The translations under genes and the position numbers were made by a program. A stretch of 18,997 nt of DNA, from contig CANQNI010000007.1 in NCBI GenBank assembly GCA_947625175.1, forward strand, positions 1-18,997, in the 5' to 3' direction. This stretch comes from an uncultured Eubacteriaceae bacterium. GTDB lineage: Bacteria; Bacillota; Clostridia; Eubacteriales; Eubacteriaceae. The notes under the pieces are model-generated. The model was not told the DNA's origin. It saw only the letters and a list, made by a program, of their open reading frames with translations, and did no database searches. Positions 1 to 4,828 of the stretch are shown here, piece after piece (positions within the stretch are counted from its first letter, which is position 1; every line of letters starts with the position of its first letter).

Positions 1-212
1 AAAGAAAAGATATTCAGTGGATTGAAGAAAAAGAGCAGGACGAAGTCAAAGCAGCCTATTGGCAATATAAAGAAAGAAGGCTCGATAGAGATGAATGGCA
101 GTTTATGACAACAGCTCAAAATCAGGAGAATATAGTAACAATGATGGAAGCTATAGCTGATATGTATGAACTTCAATCTGAAATGTATAGTGGAGGTAAT
201 TTCGGTGGCTAG
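1..212 (+). CDS. C-terminal end of a phage structural-type protein, 5' cut by window
   Basis: The open frame runs from the window edge (first full codon at base 3) to a TAG at 210-212, giving about 69 residues of an acidic, helix-rich tail that ends in GGNFGG. I do not recognise the family. The next genes (CD1375-like protein, lipoprotein, holin) place it at the end of the late operon, where tail or baseplate accessory proteins usually lie, so a tail-related role is inferred from position only. Its last codons overlap the start of the next gene by 8 bases, and its GGAGGT at 192-197 is the ribosome binding site of that gene. Confidence 0.6.
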   Translation, partial: RKDIQWIEEKEQDEVKAAYWQYKERRLDRDEWQFMTTAQNQENIVTMMEAIADMYELQSEMYSGGNFGG

Positions 213-327
213 ACTATTTTTTACATTAATATTATTGGGCAGAAAAACGTTAGAAGATGTTCCTTGTGGTCTACTACCGGCAGTTCAGGAATTACTGGAA
301 GAGGAAGAACAAAGTAACAAAGAATAA
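205..327 (+). CDS. CD1375-like small phage protein
   Basis: A 40-residue frame starts with GTG at 205, seven bases after a perfect GGAGGT, and overlaps the previous stop. The protein has a short hydrophobic start (VARLFFTLILLGRKT), then LEDVP and an acidic end (QELLEEEEQ). This fits the CD1375 family as I remember it: small Firmicute phage proteins with a hydrophobic start, a GRKT-type turn, a (L/I)(D/E)(D/E)VP motif and an acidic tail, found just after the tail genes. Their function is not known. The reading is supported by the start site, the motif order and the position before the lysis genes. A longer frame beginning at 257 in another frame conflicts with it and has no such support. Confidence 0.65.
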   Translation: MARLFFTLILLGRKTLEDVPCGLLPAVQELLEEEEQSNKE

Positions 328-376
328 AAGTAAAAGCTTTTGTTATAATTTCCTTATAAATTCGAACGAGGTTTTT

Positions 377-778
377 ATGAAAAAAGTAGTCTTATTTTTA
401 TTGCTATTATTACCGTTTATTTTAACAGGATGTGGAAAATCAGAAGATCCTCAGGTTTCTACTTTTAAAGATAAATTAACAGCTACAAACTGGGAATTTA
501 AACAGAGCGGTATTGATTCTACCCTATTTTATGATTTTGAGCCTGATGGCAGCTTTACTGCTATTATTGATGGCTCTAATTCCAGAAGTGGGATTTATCA
601 AATAGATCAAGTTATCGATAATGGAAATAAAGGCTGGATTAGTTTTATTAATCCAGACACTAAAGAAGTTCTTTTTCAAGAATATTTTACCTTTAACGGT
701 GATTTATTAAACGAATCAGAATCTGCATCTCCTGAAGATAACGGTATTAATCTTTATCCAGTTCCTAAGGATAACTAA
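377..778 (+). CDS. Phage-encoded small lipoprotein
   Basis: This 133-residue protein starts at the ATG at 377, after a weak CGAGGT. It opens with a textbook lipoprotein signal: two lysines, a leucine-rich core, and lipobox LTGC with the lipidated cysteine at residue 19. The mature ~115-residue part (phrases such as NWEFKQSG, FEPDGSFTAI and SGIYQID) looks like a small all-beta, lipocalin-like sheet domain. It would be anchored on the outer face of the cell membrane. It sits between the late structural genes and the holin and is followed by its own terminator at 790-811. Some Firmicute phage lipoproteins (for example Ltp of Streptococcus phage TP-J34) block superinfection. That role is possible here by analogy, but no sequence similarity to Ltp is claimed. 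The frame is open upstream to 257, but nothing resembling a signal peptide would follow from that start. Confidence 0.75.
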   Translation: MKKVVLFLLLLLPFILTGCGKSEDPQVSTFKDKLTATNWEFKQSGIDSTLFYDFEPDGSFTAIIDGSNSRSGIYQIDQVIDNGNKGWISFINPDTKEVLFQEYFTFNGDLLNESESASPEDNGINLYPVPKDN

Positions 779-789
779 TTTACTTTTAC

Positions 790-811
790 AGACCTTTTTA
801 GGTCTTTTTTT
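790..811 (+). terminator. Rho-independent terminator after the lipoprotein gene
   Basis: AGACC (790-794) pairs with GGTCT (801-805) around a six-base loop, and a run of T follows (806-811). It separates the late/lipoprotein transcript from the lysis genes, or attenuates read-through into them. Confidence 0.75.
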
Positions 812-856
812 ATTCCTCAAAATTTGGAATTTAGATAACTTAATTGGAGAAAAATA

Positions 857-1285
857 ATGCCGGTTCCAATATGGCTACAATTATTAGATGACTGGGTAAT
901 AGCTCTATCACCTCTTTGGACTATTCTTATTTTAGTTTTTTGGAAACCGATGAAGATTCTGGTTATAAACATTTACAATCGTCTGGTTAAATCACCGGTT
1001 GATGAAACCAAAGAAGATATTGATGAACATGATGAGCGTTTGGCTCTTTTAGAACAAAAGATAGAAAAACTAGACTCCGATTTAGAACAACGTAAAAAAG
1101 TTAGTAGAGCTTTATTACACCATGAGATTTTTCAAACTGCCAAACAGGCTTTGAAAAACAAAAGTATTACAGAAATAGAATTAGAAAATTTAGAAGAGCT
1201 CTATATTCCGTATAAAGAAATCGGTGGAAATGGTACTGCCGAGAAATTATACGAGGAATGTAGAAGTTTACCTATTCAAGAATAA
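857..1285 (+). CDS. Holin-associated membrane/coiled-coil protein of the lysis module
   Basis: The protein is 142 residues long and starts at an ATG seven bases after TTGGAGA. It has a hydrophobic segment at about residues 10-38 (ALSPLWTILILVFW and following), a charged coiled coil at about 48-85, and a C-terminal part containing YKEIGGNGTAEKLYEE. The GGNGT...LYEE ending recurs in small proteins coded beside holins in Firmicute phages. The arrangement (one membrane segment followed by a coiled coil) resembles XhlA-like holin partners. A role in lysis timing or holin organisation at the membrane is inferred from that architecture and from the holin gene that follows after 10 bases. No enzyme motif is visible. 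Confidence 0.6.
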   Translation: MPVPIWLQLLDDWVIALSPLWTILILVFWKPMKILVINIYNRLVKSPVDETKEDIDEHDERLALLEQKIEKLDSDLEQRKKVSRALLHHEIFQTAKQALKNKSITEIELENLEELYIPYKEIGGNGTAEKLYEECRSLPIQE

Positions 1286-1295
1286 GGAGAGAATT

Positions 1296-1601
1296 ATGAT
1301 AACTAAAGAAGAATTAATCGCTAAAATTAATGCAGTCGCACCTTTACTAGTAACTTTTATTGGATGTATTAACGCCTTTTTAACCATTAAAGGTTTACCA
1401 TGTATTCAGGTTGGAGATGAAGCAATAACCTTATGTATTAGCTCTATTGCAACTGTAGTCGGTGAAGTTTGGGGCTGGTGGAGAAATAATAACTTTACAA
1501 AGAAAGCTCAAGTCGCTCAACCTGTTCTTAATTTATTAAAGGAAGATAAGATTACTACTCAACAGGTAGAAGCATTTGTTGATGAAAATACTGCAGAATA
1601 A
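1296..1601 (+). CDS. SPP1-type phage holin
   Basis: This 101-residue protein starts at the ATG at 1296, after AAGGAGAG. An in-frame extension to 1224 overlaps the previous gene and lacks a ribosome site, so I reject it. Two hydrophobic segments (about residues 12-35 and 43-63) are followed by WGWWRNNNFTKKAQ and a charged tail. The WWKNN(S/N)FTKxA signature after the second membrane segment is the hallmark of the SPP1 holin family. Such proteins form membrane lesions that let the endolysin reach peptidoglycan. The matching endolysin is at 3275-4645, separated by a methylase gene and a minus-strand cassette, so the lysis module appears to have been interrupted by insertions. Confidence 0.85.
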   Translation: MITKEELIAKINAVAPLLVTFIGCINAFLTIKGLPCIQVGDEAITLCISSIATVVGEVWGWWRNNNFTKKAQVAQPVLNLLKEDKITTQQVEAFVDENTAE

Positions 1602-1628
1602 GGCAACTCTTAATTGAGCTGCCTTTTT
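1601..1628 (+). terminator. Terminator after the holin gene
   Basis: AGGCA and CTC (1601-1609) pair with GAG and TGCCT (1616-1624), with one mismatch and a six-base loop. Five T follow. The stem starts at the last base of the holin stop codon. Confidence 0.75.
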
Positions 1629-1644
1629 AGAAAGGATTTGGATA

Positions 1645-2433
1645 ATGATTTCTATACCTTTTTCAGGATCAAAGCGTTATAGTTACAACCCTGTTAAGGA
1701 AATAGTTCAGGAGAGAGGTTATAGAACCGTTTACGAGCCTTTTGGTGGATCTGCAGTTTTGTCAGTAAATCTATATAATGACGGTTTAATAGATAAAGCA
1801 TTAATTAATGATTTCGATCATTTATTCGATATATACCCTGCTTATTTAGATAAAAAAGACGAGATAATTCAAAAGTGCTTAGCTAATGGATTCGAAAAAA
1901 GTAATAAAAAGCTTTCTGAAGAAAAACAAATTTTCCTACAAAATTTAATTAAAGAAACCGATAAGGAGATGTGGCCTCTTCTAGCAAATAATTTTGTTTT
2001 TAGTGCCAGAGTAACCAGCGGGAATATTTTCTTAAAGGACTTTGTTTATTTTCAGAATGATATTACAACTGAAAAACAAAGAGAGTTTTATAAAATTGTA
2101 AAAGAATTAGATATTGTTTCTTATGATTATAAGGATTATTTTAAGAGAGCTTATTTTGAAAACAACTCGCTTATAATTCTGGATCCGCCTTATTTAAACT
2201 CAGCTCAAAAACAATATAACAATAAAGAATTTTTTGGACTTTCTGAAACCATTGATTTGCTTAATTTAACCAAAGCAACGGGGCAGGATTTCCTATTCTT
2301 TAATATGGTGGAAAAAGATACCAAAGCCTTACTTAATCTGTTTGACTTTAATATCCAAAAAACAATTGTAAGAAATACCTCTCTTAATTACAGTTCAAAA
2401 AGAGATGACGTTTTAGCTTATGTAAAAAGATAA
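1645..2433 (+). CDS. Dam/D12-class DNA adenine-N6 methyltransferase
   Basis: A 262-residue enzyme that would transfer a methyl group from S-adenosylmethionine to adenine in phage DNA. Visible motifs in family order are IPFSGSK (residues 4-10, the first SAM-binding motif), EPFGGS (31-36, motif I) and DPPY (180-183, catalytic motif IV). The length fits the D12 class (about 250-280). A ribosome site (AAAGGATTTGG) precedes the ATG. No partner nuclease is coded next to it, so it is an orphan methylase. In phages such enzymes commonly protect DNA from host restriction, and they can also change gene expression. The recognition sequence cannot be read from the protein; GATC is only the commonest in the family. 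It is inserted between the holin and endolysin genes. Confidence 0.88.
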   Translation: MISIPFSGSKRYSYNPVKEIVQERGYRTVYEPFGGSAVLSVNLYNDGLIDKALINDFDHLFDIYPAYLDKKDEIIQKCLANGFEKSNKKLSEEKQIFLQNLIKETDKEMWPLLANNFVFSARVTSGNIFLKDFVYFQNDITTEKQREFYKIVKELDIVSYDYKDYFKRAYFENNSLIILDPPYLNSAQKQYNNKEFFGLSETIDLLNLTKATGQDFLFFNMVEKDTKALLNLFDFNIQKTIVRNTSLNYSSKRDDVLAYVKR

Positions 2434-2455
2434 TGCCGAGAATTACTTCTCGGCA
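2434..2455. terminator. Perfect 9-bp hairpin between convergent genes
   Basis: TGCCGAGAA (2434-2442) and TTCTCGGCA (2447-2455) form a perfect stem with loop TTAC, right after the methylase stop. The last codons of the minus-strand XRE gene lie inside the hairpin. The T-tracts are weak on both strands (CTTTTT on the minus side), so it may serve as a moderate bidirectional terminator. Confidence 0.6.
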
Positions 2456-2634
2456 TTTGGTCTGCATAACTCATCAAGGGAAACATTTAAAGCATCTGCC
2501 AGTTTAATAGCAGTATCAACTTTACAATTCCCACGGCTTTCAACATTTTCTATGGTCCTTTTAGGAACATTAGATAATTCCGACAACTTTCTATACGTTA
2601 AACCTTTTTTAATACGTAATTCTCTTAAATTCAT
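2443..2634 (-). CDS. Small XRE-family helix-turn-helix regulator
   Basis: A 63-residue protein that is almost only a lambda-Cro/XRE HTH domain. The scaffold LRELRIKKGLTYRKLSELSNVP followed by the recognition helix TIENVESR and the closing LADALNVSLDEL is typical. It binds DNA and probably regulates a nearby promoter, most simply the minus-strand promoter at 2911-2939. Its ATG lies one base after the stop of the 30-residue peptide gene, whose end carries the AAGG ribosome site, so translation is likely coupled. It is the last gene of a three-gene minus-strand cassette embedded in the plus-strand lysis region. Confidence 0.85.
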   Translation of the reverse strand: MNLRELRIKKGLTYRKLSELSNVPKRTIENVESRGNCKVDTAIKLADALNVSLDELCRPNAEK

Positions 2635-2635
2635 G

Positions 2636-2728
2636 TTATTTCCTTAAAGCTCTTCTTAAAGCTAAGATTGAGATAACTACAGCTATAGAAGAGATTACAA
2701 TTGATAAAGATGTTATTATATTAAGCAT
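2636..2728 (-). CDS. 30-residue single-span membrane peptide
   Basis: The peptide runs from MLNIITSLSIV to ALRRALRK. An uncharged hydrophobic helix of about 22 residues is followed by a basic tail (RRALRK), so one membrane span with the C-terminus in the cytoplasm is expected. The gene ends one base before the XRE start. I see no good ribosome site before its ATG at 2728; coupling or re-initiation from upstream is possible. Size and shape recall holin-like toxins and other small phage membrane peptides, but it matches none that I know. I hold it to be real because it fills the gap in an operon-like array and is spaced exactly to the next gene. Confidence 0.5.
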   Translation of the reverse strand: MLNIITSLSIVISSIAVVISILALRRALRK

Positions 2729-2769
2729 TTGATTAATTTGATGATTAGAGTTAATATTAAATAAAGGAG

Positions 2770-2787
2770 TGGGTGGTTTCCCACCCA
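2770..2787 (-). terminator. Hairpin between the two small membrane-peptide genes
   Basis: TGGGTGG (2770-2776) and CCACCCA (2781-2787) form a GC-rich stem with a four-base loop, seven bases after the stop of the upstream peptide gene on the minus strand. The minus-strand bases after it read CTCCTTTATTT, a poor T-tract. It probably attenuates transcription, so the first peptide would be made in excess over the XRE protein. Confidence 0.5.
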
Positions 2788-2793
2788 GTGTCC

Positions 2794-2889
2794 TTATTTC
2801 TTAGTTGATTGATAAGTTATTATAGCAGCTGCTAGACTGATTATTGCTGCTGCTAAACTTATCAAAGCCGATGTTAACTCTAACATCAT
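2794..2889 (-). CDS. 31-residue membrane peptide with a repeated SLAAAII heptad
   Basis: A perfect ribosome site (AAAGGAGG) precedes two adjacent ATG codons. The second, at 2886, has the better spacing of seven bases. The peptide is MMLELTSALI, then SLAAAII twice in tandem, then TYQSTKK: one hydrophobic helix of about 20 residues built on an exact seven-residue repeat, with a basic tail. The repeat puts small residues on one helix face, which favours packing of helices in the membrane. It is the first gene after a strong minus-strand promoter. Function is unknown; small phage toxins, holin-like peptides or immunity peptides have this size and shape. Confidence 0.65.
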   Translation of the reverse strand: MMLELTSALISLAAAIISLAAAIITYQSTKK

Positions 2890-2910
2890 TTGTCCTCCTT
2901 TCTGATATAT

Positions 2911-2939
2911 ATTATACCACCATAAAGGGGACAACACAA
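2911..2939 (-). promoter_or_regulatory. Extended -10 promoter of the membrane-peptide/XRE cassette
   Basis: Read on the minus strand: TTGTGT (2939-2934), a 17-base spacer, then TATAAT (2916-2911) preceded by TGG, which is an extended -10. It lies about 22 bases before the start codons of the SLAAAII peptide. The cassette therefore has its own transcription, opposite to the lysis operon. Confidence 0.75.
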
Positions 2940-2963
2940 TAGTTTTCGAGAATTTTTTTACCT

Positions 2964-2989
2964 AAACCGCTATTTTAGTGGTTTTTTTT
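2964..2989 (+). terminator. Intrinsic terminator upstream of the tRNA-like hairpin
   Basis: AAACCGCT (2964-2971) pairs with AGTGGTTT (2977-2984), with one G-U pair and a five-base loop, followed by more T. No plus-strand gene lies directly before it, so it probably insulates the cassette at 2443-2940 from plus-strand read-through. Confidence 0.7.
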
Positions 2990-2997
2990 ATTCCTCG

Positions 2998-3043
2998 GAG
3001 TATGAGTTTCAGCGGTTCGAGTCCGCTCTCATGCTCTTTTTTT
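2998..3043 (+). other. tRNA-like acceptor/T-arm minihelix followed by T7
   Basis: GAGTATGAG (2998-3006) pairs with CTCATGCTC (3028-3036), with one G-U pair. Inside it AGCGG (3011-3015) and CCGCT (3023-3027) close a seven-base loop TTCGAGT. The stretch GGTTCGAGTCC (3014-3024) is a full match to the conserved T-arm sequence GGTTCGANTCC of tRNA. Only TTTC (3007-3010) joins the two stems, so the D arm, anticodon arm and variable loop are missing, and no CCA follows. Seven T (3037-3043) make it look like a terminator as well. It may be a tRNA gene remnant left by recombination, or a hairpin that looks like one by chance. Confidence 0.55.
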
Positions 3044-3055
3044 AGCCAATTTACA

Positions 3056-3262
3056 ATGAAAAAAGAATTAAAAAAGAAAATAAAAAAGATAGATAAAAGA
3101 GGAAAAAGAGTAATTGATCTTTTAACTCTTCCATTAACTAAACTCCATAAAAACGATATTTATAAAGACGAATTTACCGTTTGTAATGATTCGTATGTTG
3201 ACGATAAAAAAGTTTTTCATCTAGTTGTTGAGTATGATATTCCGTTAGGAAAATTAAAATAA
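3056..3262 (+). CDS. Small basic hypothetical protein
   Basis: The 68-residue protein begins MKKELKKKIKKIDKRGKR and ends in a short sheet-like part (KVFHLVVEYDIPLGKLK). I do not recognise it. The ATG at 3056 lies 12 bases after the T-run of the tRNA-like hairpin, and no ribosome site is visible. An in-frame extension upstream would translate the hairpin itself, so I do not accept it. The missing start signals suggest weak expression or a gene whose 5' part was lost when the neighbouring cassette was acquired. It ends 12 bases before the endolysin start. Confidence 0.5.
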   Translation: MKKELKKKIKKIDKRGKRVIDLLTLPLTKLHKNDIYKDEFTVCNDSYVDDKKVFHLVVEYDIPLGKLK

Positions 3263-3274
3263 TTGGAGGAAATT

Positions 3275-4645
3275 ATGTTTAATCCATATATCGCTATCGG
3301 TCATGGTGTTTCAACTGATGGGACCTGGGATACGGGCTGTACCTGGAATGGTTATACTGAAGCTGAAATTGCCAAAGAAGTTGTTGCTGGTATTTTAGAA
3401 GTTTTTCAGGCTAATGGAAAAACCTTTGTTACTGATTATCCTGAAAATGCTGCCAATATTATTAATTGTGTTGATATAGCTAATGCCAATAACTGCAGTC
3501 ACTATTTAAGTGTTCATTTAGACTGGGATCAAGCTCCAAGCGGTATTTTACCAATTATTTATCCAGGAAGCGGAGAAGGTTTAGTTATGGCTGAAGCAGT
3601 CAGGGCTTCAATGAAATTAAGAATACCTGGTTTAAATGATCGTGGTAATTTACAAAGAGATGATTATGAAGTCCGCAGTACTAATATGCCAGCTCTAATT
3701 ATGGAAATAGGTTCTATTAAAGCGGATAATGCTTTAATTGTTAATAATACCAGATTATTTGGTCATTCCATTGCTTATGGTTTAATGGACGCAGCTGGAG
3801 AGCCTTATAATGTTTTAACAGATTCCGGATCCGTTCCTGTATCTCCTCCCCCAGCAGTAGCTCCTGTTAATCCGCAGGCTGATGTTTCTACAGTTTCTAG
3901 CTCCGGCTTTAACTGGGAAACAGAGAACATTCAATATTTCTTAAATATTTGTAATTATGGAGCTCCAGACATTGACGGTATTTGGGGATCTGAAACCGAA
4001 CAATGTCTTAAAAATGCTCAGTCCGCTTATGGAATTGAAGCAGACGGAATTTGGGGTCCGATTACTCAAGCAAATGTTGAATGTCAGGTAAGAGGATATC
4101 AAACCAGATTAAACGAGCTCGGTTTTACCTGTGATATTGACGGAATAGCTGGACCAGGAACTTATCAGGCAGTTAAAAACTTTCAGGCTGCTAATGGCTT
4201 AGAAGTAGACGGGATAGTTGGGCAGAATACTTTTGGAGCTTTATTTGGATCCGCTCCAGTAAACAGCGCTTCTTCTATTGAATTGAGAAACTTTGAACCC
4301 GATGAGTTTAAATGTGAATGTGGCTGCGGCGGAGATGTCCAACTCGAACTTAAACAAAAAGTCCAGGCATTAAGAGATTTATTAACTCAAAGAGCTGGAG
4401 TAGACAGACCTTTAGTTATTACCTCCGGTTTTAGATGCCCTTACCAGAATGAAAGAGATGGCGGAGTTCCTGATAGCCTCCATATGGAAGGGGCAGCCTG
4501 TGATTTATATACCCCAGGAATGTCTAACGCTATGGTTGACGAAATAGCTTACTGTGCTCAACAGGTAGGCTTAGGAACTTTAAAATATTACAGTAACCTA
4601 TTTGTTCATGTTCAACTTTATCCTGCAGATAGAGTAATGAATTAA
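3275..4645 (+). CDS. Endolysin: amidase_3 + two PG-binding repeats + peptidase M15
   Basis: A 456-residue peptidoglycan-degrading enzyme. The start is the ATG at 3275, five bases after TTGGAGGA; a TTG at 3263 would translate that ribosome site. Residues 1-180 form an N-acetylmuramoyl-L-alanine amidase (amidase_3) with zinc ligands H10, E29 and H81 and catalytic E144 (LIMEIGS). Residues about 205-320 hold two PG_binding_1 repeats, seen as DGIWG twice, DGIAG and DGIVG. Residues about 335-456 form an M15-type DD/LD-peptidase, with SGFRCP (384-389), the H403xxGxAxD410 zinc motif and third ligand H445 in FVHVQL; related enzymes usually have HVD there. A proline-rich linker precedes the repeats. 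There is no signal peptide, so release depends on the holin. Two catalytic domains flanking the binding repeats would cut both the sugar-peptide bond and the stem peptide. Confidence 0.88.
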   Translation: MFNPYIAIGHGVSTDGTWDTGCTWNGYTEAEIAKEVVAGILEVFQANGKTFVTDYPENAANIINCVDIANANNCSHYLSVHLDWDQAPSGILPIIYPGSGEGLVMAEAVRASMKLRIPGLNDRGNLQRDDYEVRSTNMPALIMEIGSIKADNALIVNNTRLFGHSIAYGLMDAAGEPYNVLTDSGSVPVSPPPAVAPVNPQADVSTVSSSGFNWETENIQYFLNICNYGAPDIDGIWGSETEQCLKNAQSAYGIEADGIWGPITQANVECQVRGYQTRLNELGFTCDIDGIAGPGTYQAVKNFQAANGLEVDGIVGQNTFGALFGSAPVNSASSIELRNFEPDEFKCECGCGGDVQLELKQKVQALRDLLTQRAGVDRPLVITSGFRCPYQNERDGGVPDSLHMEGAACDLYTPGMSNAMVDEIAYCAQQVGLGTLKYYSNLFVHVQLYPADRVMN

Positions 4646-4646
4646 A

Positions 4647-4802
4647 ATGGAAATCATAAGAAATCTTTCAAACGGTTTAATTGAAGCAGAAGCTGAGGAC
4701 ATATTAGAGTCCTTATATGAAATTGGAGAATGGGTTGAAATCAATTTAAAAGATTATGAGATAATCGATAAAAATGGAAAAACCTTTTTATTAAAAAATT
4801 AA
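4647..4802 (+). CDS. Small acidic hypothetical protein after the endolysin
   Basis: This 51-residue protein starts one base after the endolysin stop and ends inside the terminator stem. It begins MEIIRNLSNGLIEAEAEDIL and ends VEINLKDYEIIDKNGKTFLLKN, a helix followed by a sheet. No ribosome site of its own is clear, so coupled translation with the endolysin is likely. I do not recognise it. The position at the end of the lysis transcript suggests a lysis accessory or an early-acting small protein; neither can be decided. Confidence 0.6.
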   Translation: MEIIRNLSNGLIEAEAEDILESLYEIGEWVEINLKDYEIIDKNGKTFLLKN

Positions 4803-4828
4803 GCTGCCTTTAAGCAGCTTAATTTTTT
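4793..4828. terminator. Strong bidirectional terminator
   Basis: A perfect 15-bp stem (4793-4807 with 4814-4828) has the core TTAAGCTGC/GCAGCTTAA and A6/T6 at its outer ends. It serves the lysis genes on the plus strand and the Type IIG-like gene on the minus strand, whose stop codon (4819-4821) lies within it. Confidence 0.9.

Noticed and set aside
257..376. Upstream extension of the lipoprotein frame to an ATG at 257
   Set aside because: It overlaps the CD1375-like gene in another frame, and only the start at 377 gives a proper signal peptide and lipobox.
2998..3036. Complete tRNA gene
   Set aside because: Only acceptor-like and T-arm parts are present; D arm, anticodon arm and CCA are missing.
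2978..3055. In-frame extension of the 68-residue gene upstream of 3056
   Set aside because: It would translate through the terminator and the tRNA-like hairpin and gives a serine/phenylalanine-rich stretch typical of non-coding sequence.
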